A stretch of 6,632 nt of DNA. Source: PLA2 sp036273915. GTDB taxonomy: Bacteria > Planctomycetota > PLA2. The position numbers were made by a program, and so were the translations under genes. Positions 5,854 through 6,632 of this stretch are shown here, piece after piece. Location: NCBI GenBank assembly GCA_036273915.1, contig DASUGR010000053.1, positions 1 to 6,632 of the forward strand. The letters run 5' to 3'. The notes under the pieces were generated by a model. The model did not search any database. It worked only from the letters and a program-made list of their open reading frames with translations, and was not told where the DNA came from. Position 1 is the first letter of the stretch; every line of letters starts with the position of its first letter.

Positions 5854-6417
5854 ATGCGAGCCGCCATCGGGCTCATGGTGCTTGTGCTCGGCGCGTGCCA
5901 CGGGGGGGTCCACCGTGACGACCGGTACCAGGTGGTCGGCGACGTCATCTTCGGCACGCCGGCGGGCGAGTTCATCCTCTCCTCCACCGGCGCCGACGCG
6001 CCGGAGGTCGGGGTGCGACTCACCGGCGCGGCGTTCACGTGCGACCGCCTCGCGCTGATCGCCGCCGGCGGCTACCACTACTACGATCCGAAGACCGGGC
6101 CGGTCGACGCGGTCGAGTTCCAGGTCGGCGCGCGCTACTACCCTCCGATCGACTTCCATGTCGGGAAAGTCCCGGTGGGGCCCTTCCTCGACGTCCTCGG
6201 CGGCGTGCTCCACGCGTCTTCGCCGTTTCCCGCGGGCGGCACGGAGTCGAACCTCACCGCGGAGCTCGGCGGCGGGCTCGAGGTAATCCTCGGCAAGCGC
6301 GCGAGCGTCCTTCTGGGCTACCACCTCCGCCACCTCTCGAACGGCGGCGGCAACGTGCCCGACAATCCCGGCTACAACGACAACGAGTTCTTCTTGGGGT
6401 TCGGCTGGCGCTGGTAG
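5854..6417 (+). CDS. PagL-like acyloxyacyl hydrolase (lipid A 3-O-deacylase family), putative lipoprotein
   Basis: 187 residues. PagL-type enzymes are small outer-membrane beta-barrels that remove the 3-O acyl chain of lipid A. The C-terminal part carries the family signature: H160-L-S162-N163-G-G, then N171-P172-G173, and a terminal aromatic strand ending GFGWRW. H160 and S162 match the H-x-S pair of the catalytic triad. The acidic third member, expected about 12-13 residues after the Ser (N-x-G-x-E in PagL), falls at Asn175; Asp176 or Glu178 might replace it. The body is alternating hydrophobic and polar strands, as in a barrel. The N-terminus is a lipoprotein signal (LMVLVLGAC, Cys15; residue +2 is His, so no inner-membrane retention Asp). 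A lipid anchor on such a barrel is unusual. It starts 30 bp after the HNH gene, with no Shine-Dalgarno sequence. An outer-membrane protein of unknown role sharing only the fold is the alternative. Confidence 0.75.
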   Translation: MRAAIGLMVLVLGACHGGVHRDDRYQVVGDVIFGTPAGEFILSSTGADAPEVGVRLTGAAFTCDRLALIAAGGYHYYDPKTGPVDAVEFQVGARYYPPIDFHVGKVPVGPFLDVLGGVLHASSPFPAGGTESNLTAELGGGLEVILGKRASVLLGYHLRHLSNGGGNVPDNPGYNDNEFFLGFGWRW

Positions 6418-6458
6418 GTGCCCGCCCCCGCGCCCCCCACACGTCGCGCGCGCGAGGC

Positions 6459-6632
6459 TAGTACTACAGCACTACATTCGACGTAAGGACCAAGGCCGGG
6501 CGAGAGGCCGATCCCAGTAAGGACGCCGCTGCATGCGGCCGCAACTCGGCCGCATGGCGGCGCCGGCGAGGCGCGCCGCCGACCTGGGTCAACGGAGAGA
6601 CCCAGCGAGGCGGCGCGCCGAAGCTGGGCGGC
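6459..6632 (+). ncRNA. Highly structured RNA element, possible IscB/HEARO-type omega-RNA (cut by the right edge)
   Basis: No gene is supported here. The plus strand folds into: (a) a small GGCC/GGCC hairpin, 6494-6497 with 6506-6509, loop GGGCGAGA; (b) a 39-nt hairpin with CGCCGC 6524-6529 pairing 6557-6562, a TG bulge, then ten perfect pairs 6532-6541 with 6547-6556 and loop CAACT; (c) a 50-nt hairpin with 11 perfect pairs 6570-6580 with 6609-6619, a symmetric GAC/CGA internal loop, seven pairs 6584-6590 with 6599-6605 and loop AACGGAGA. CCCAG 6513-6517 can pair with CTGGG 6624-6628 and close (b) and (c) into a multibranch domain. GTAAGGAC occurs twice, at 6483 and 6517. The GTAAGG then GGACGC pattern resembles IscB omega-RNA scaffolds as I remember them (not checked), and such RNAs lie just upstream of iscB. 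Alternatives are another structured RNA or a transposon end. The strand is assigned from neighbouring genes and the GTAAGG boxes. Confidence 0.5.

Noticed and set aside
3340..6333. Long minus-strand open frame antisense to the HNH and PagL-like genes (997 codons)
   Set aside because: It crosses two well-supported plus-strand genes and reads as Arg/Leu-rich low-complexity sequence with no recognisable motif.
6418..6458. Intrinsic terminator after the PagL-like gene
   Set aside because: Only CG-rich sequence with a short alternating CG stretch; no stem with a T tract.

Overview
The window reads as chromosomal DNA from a Gram-negative bacterium with very high G+C (visibly above 70 %, not counted exactly). 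All real genes show strong third-position G/C. The gene types fit Myxococcota, other former Deltaproteobacteria, or a similar high-GC lineage: a protein of GND-type repeats plus HEAT repeats, a long HNH endonuclease of the multi-copy DUF222/13E12-like kind, and an outer-membrane lipid A deacylase-like protein. The lineage is inferred from protein style only.

Layout. Positions 1-384 (minus strand) hold the start of a membrane protein that runs off the left edge. Positions 533-3184 (minus) hold one 883-residue exported protein with about twelve copies of a ~27-residue G-N-D-x-Y repeat followed by a HEAT-repeat domain. A ~150-bp divergent gap separates it from the HNH endonuclease gene at 3346-5823 (plus), which has a duplicated N-terminal domain, a C-terminal HNH zinc-finger nuclease module and a long low-complexity tail with a decayed 10-residue repeat. 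Positions 5854-6417 (plus) hold a small PagL-like protein with a lipoprotein signal. Positions from about 6459 to the right edge hold a highly structured, apparently non-coding element: three nested or adjacent hairpins, a closing long-range helix and a repeated GTAAGGAC box. The most interesting reading is the 5' part of an IscB/HEARO-type omega-RNA whose protein gene would lie just past the edge, but this is not proven.

The genes do not form an obvious pathway. The two left genes are tandem on the minus strand with a ~150-bp gap, and the two right genes are tandem on the plus strand with 30 bp between them. A cross-cutting observation is that no start has a convincing Shine-Dalgarno sequence, while TA-N-N-N-T boxes lie 4 to 7 nt before the candidate start codons. 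This suggests largely leaderless transcription.
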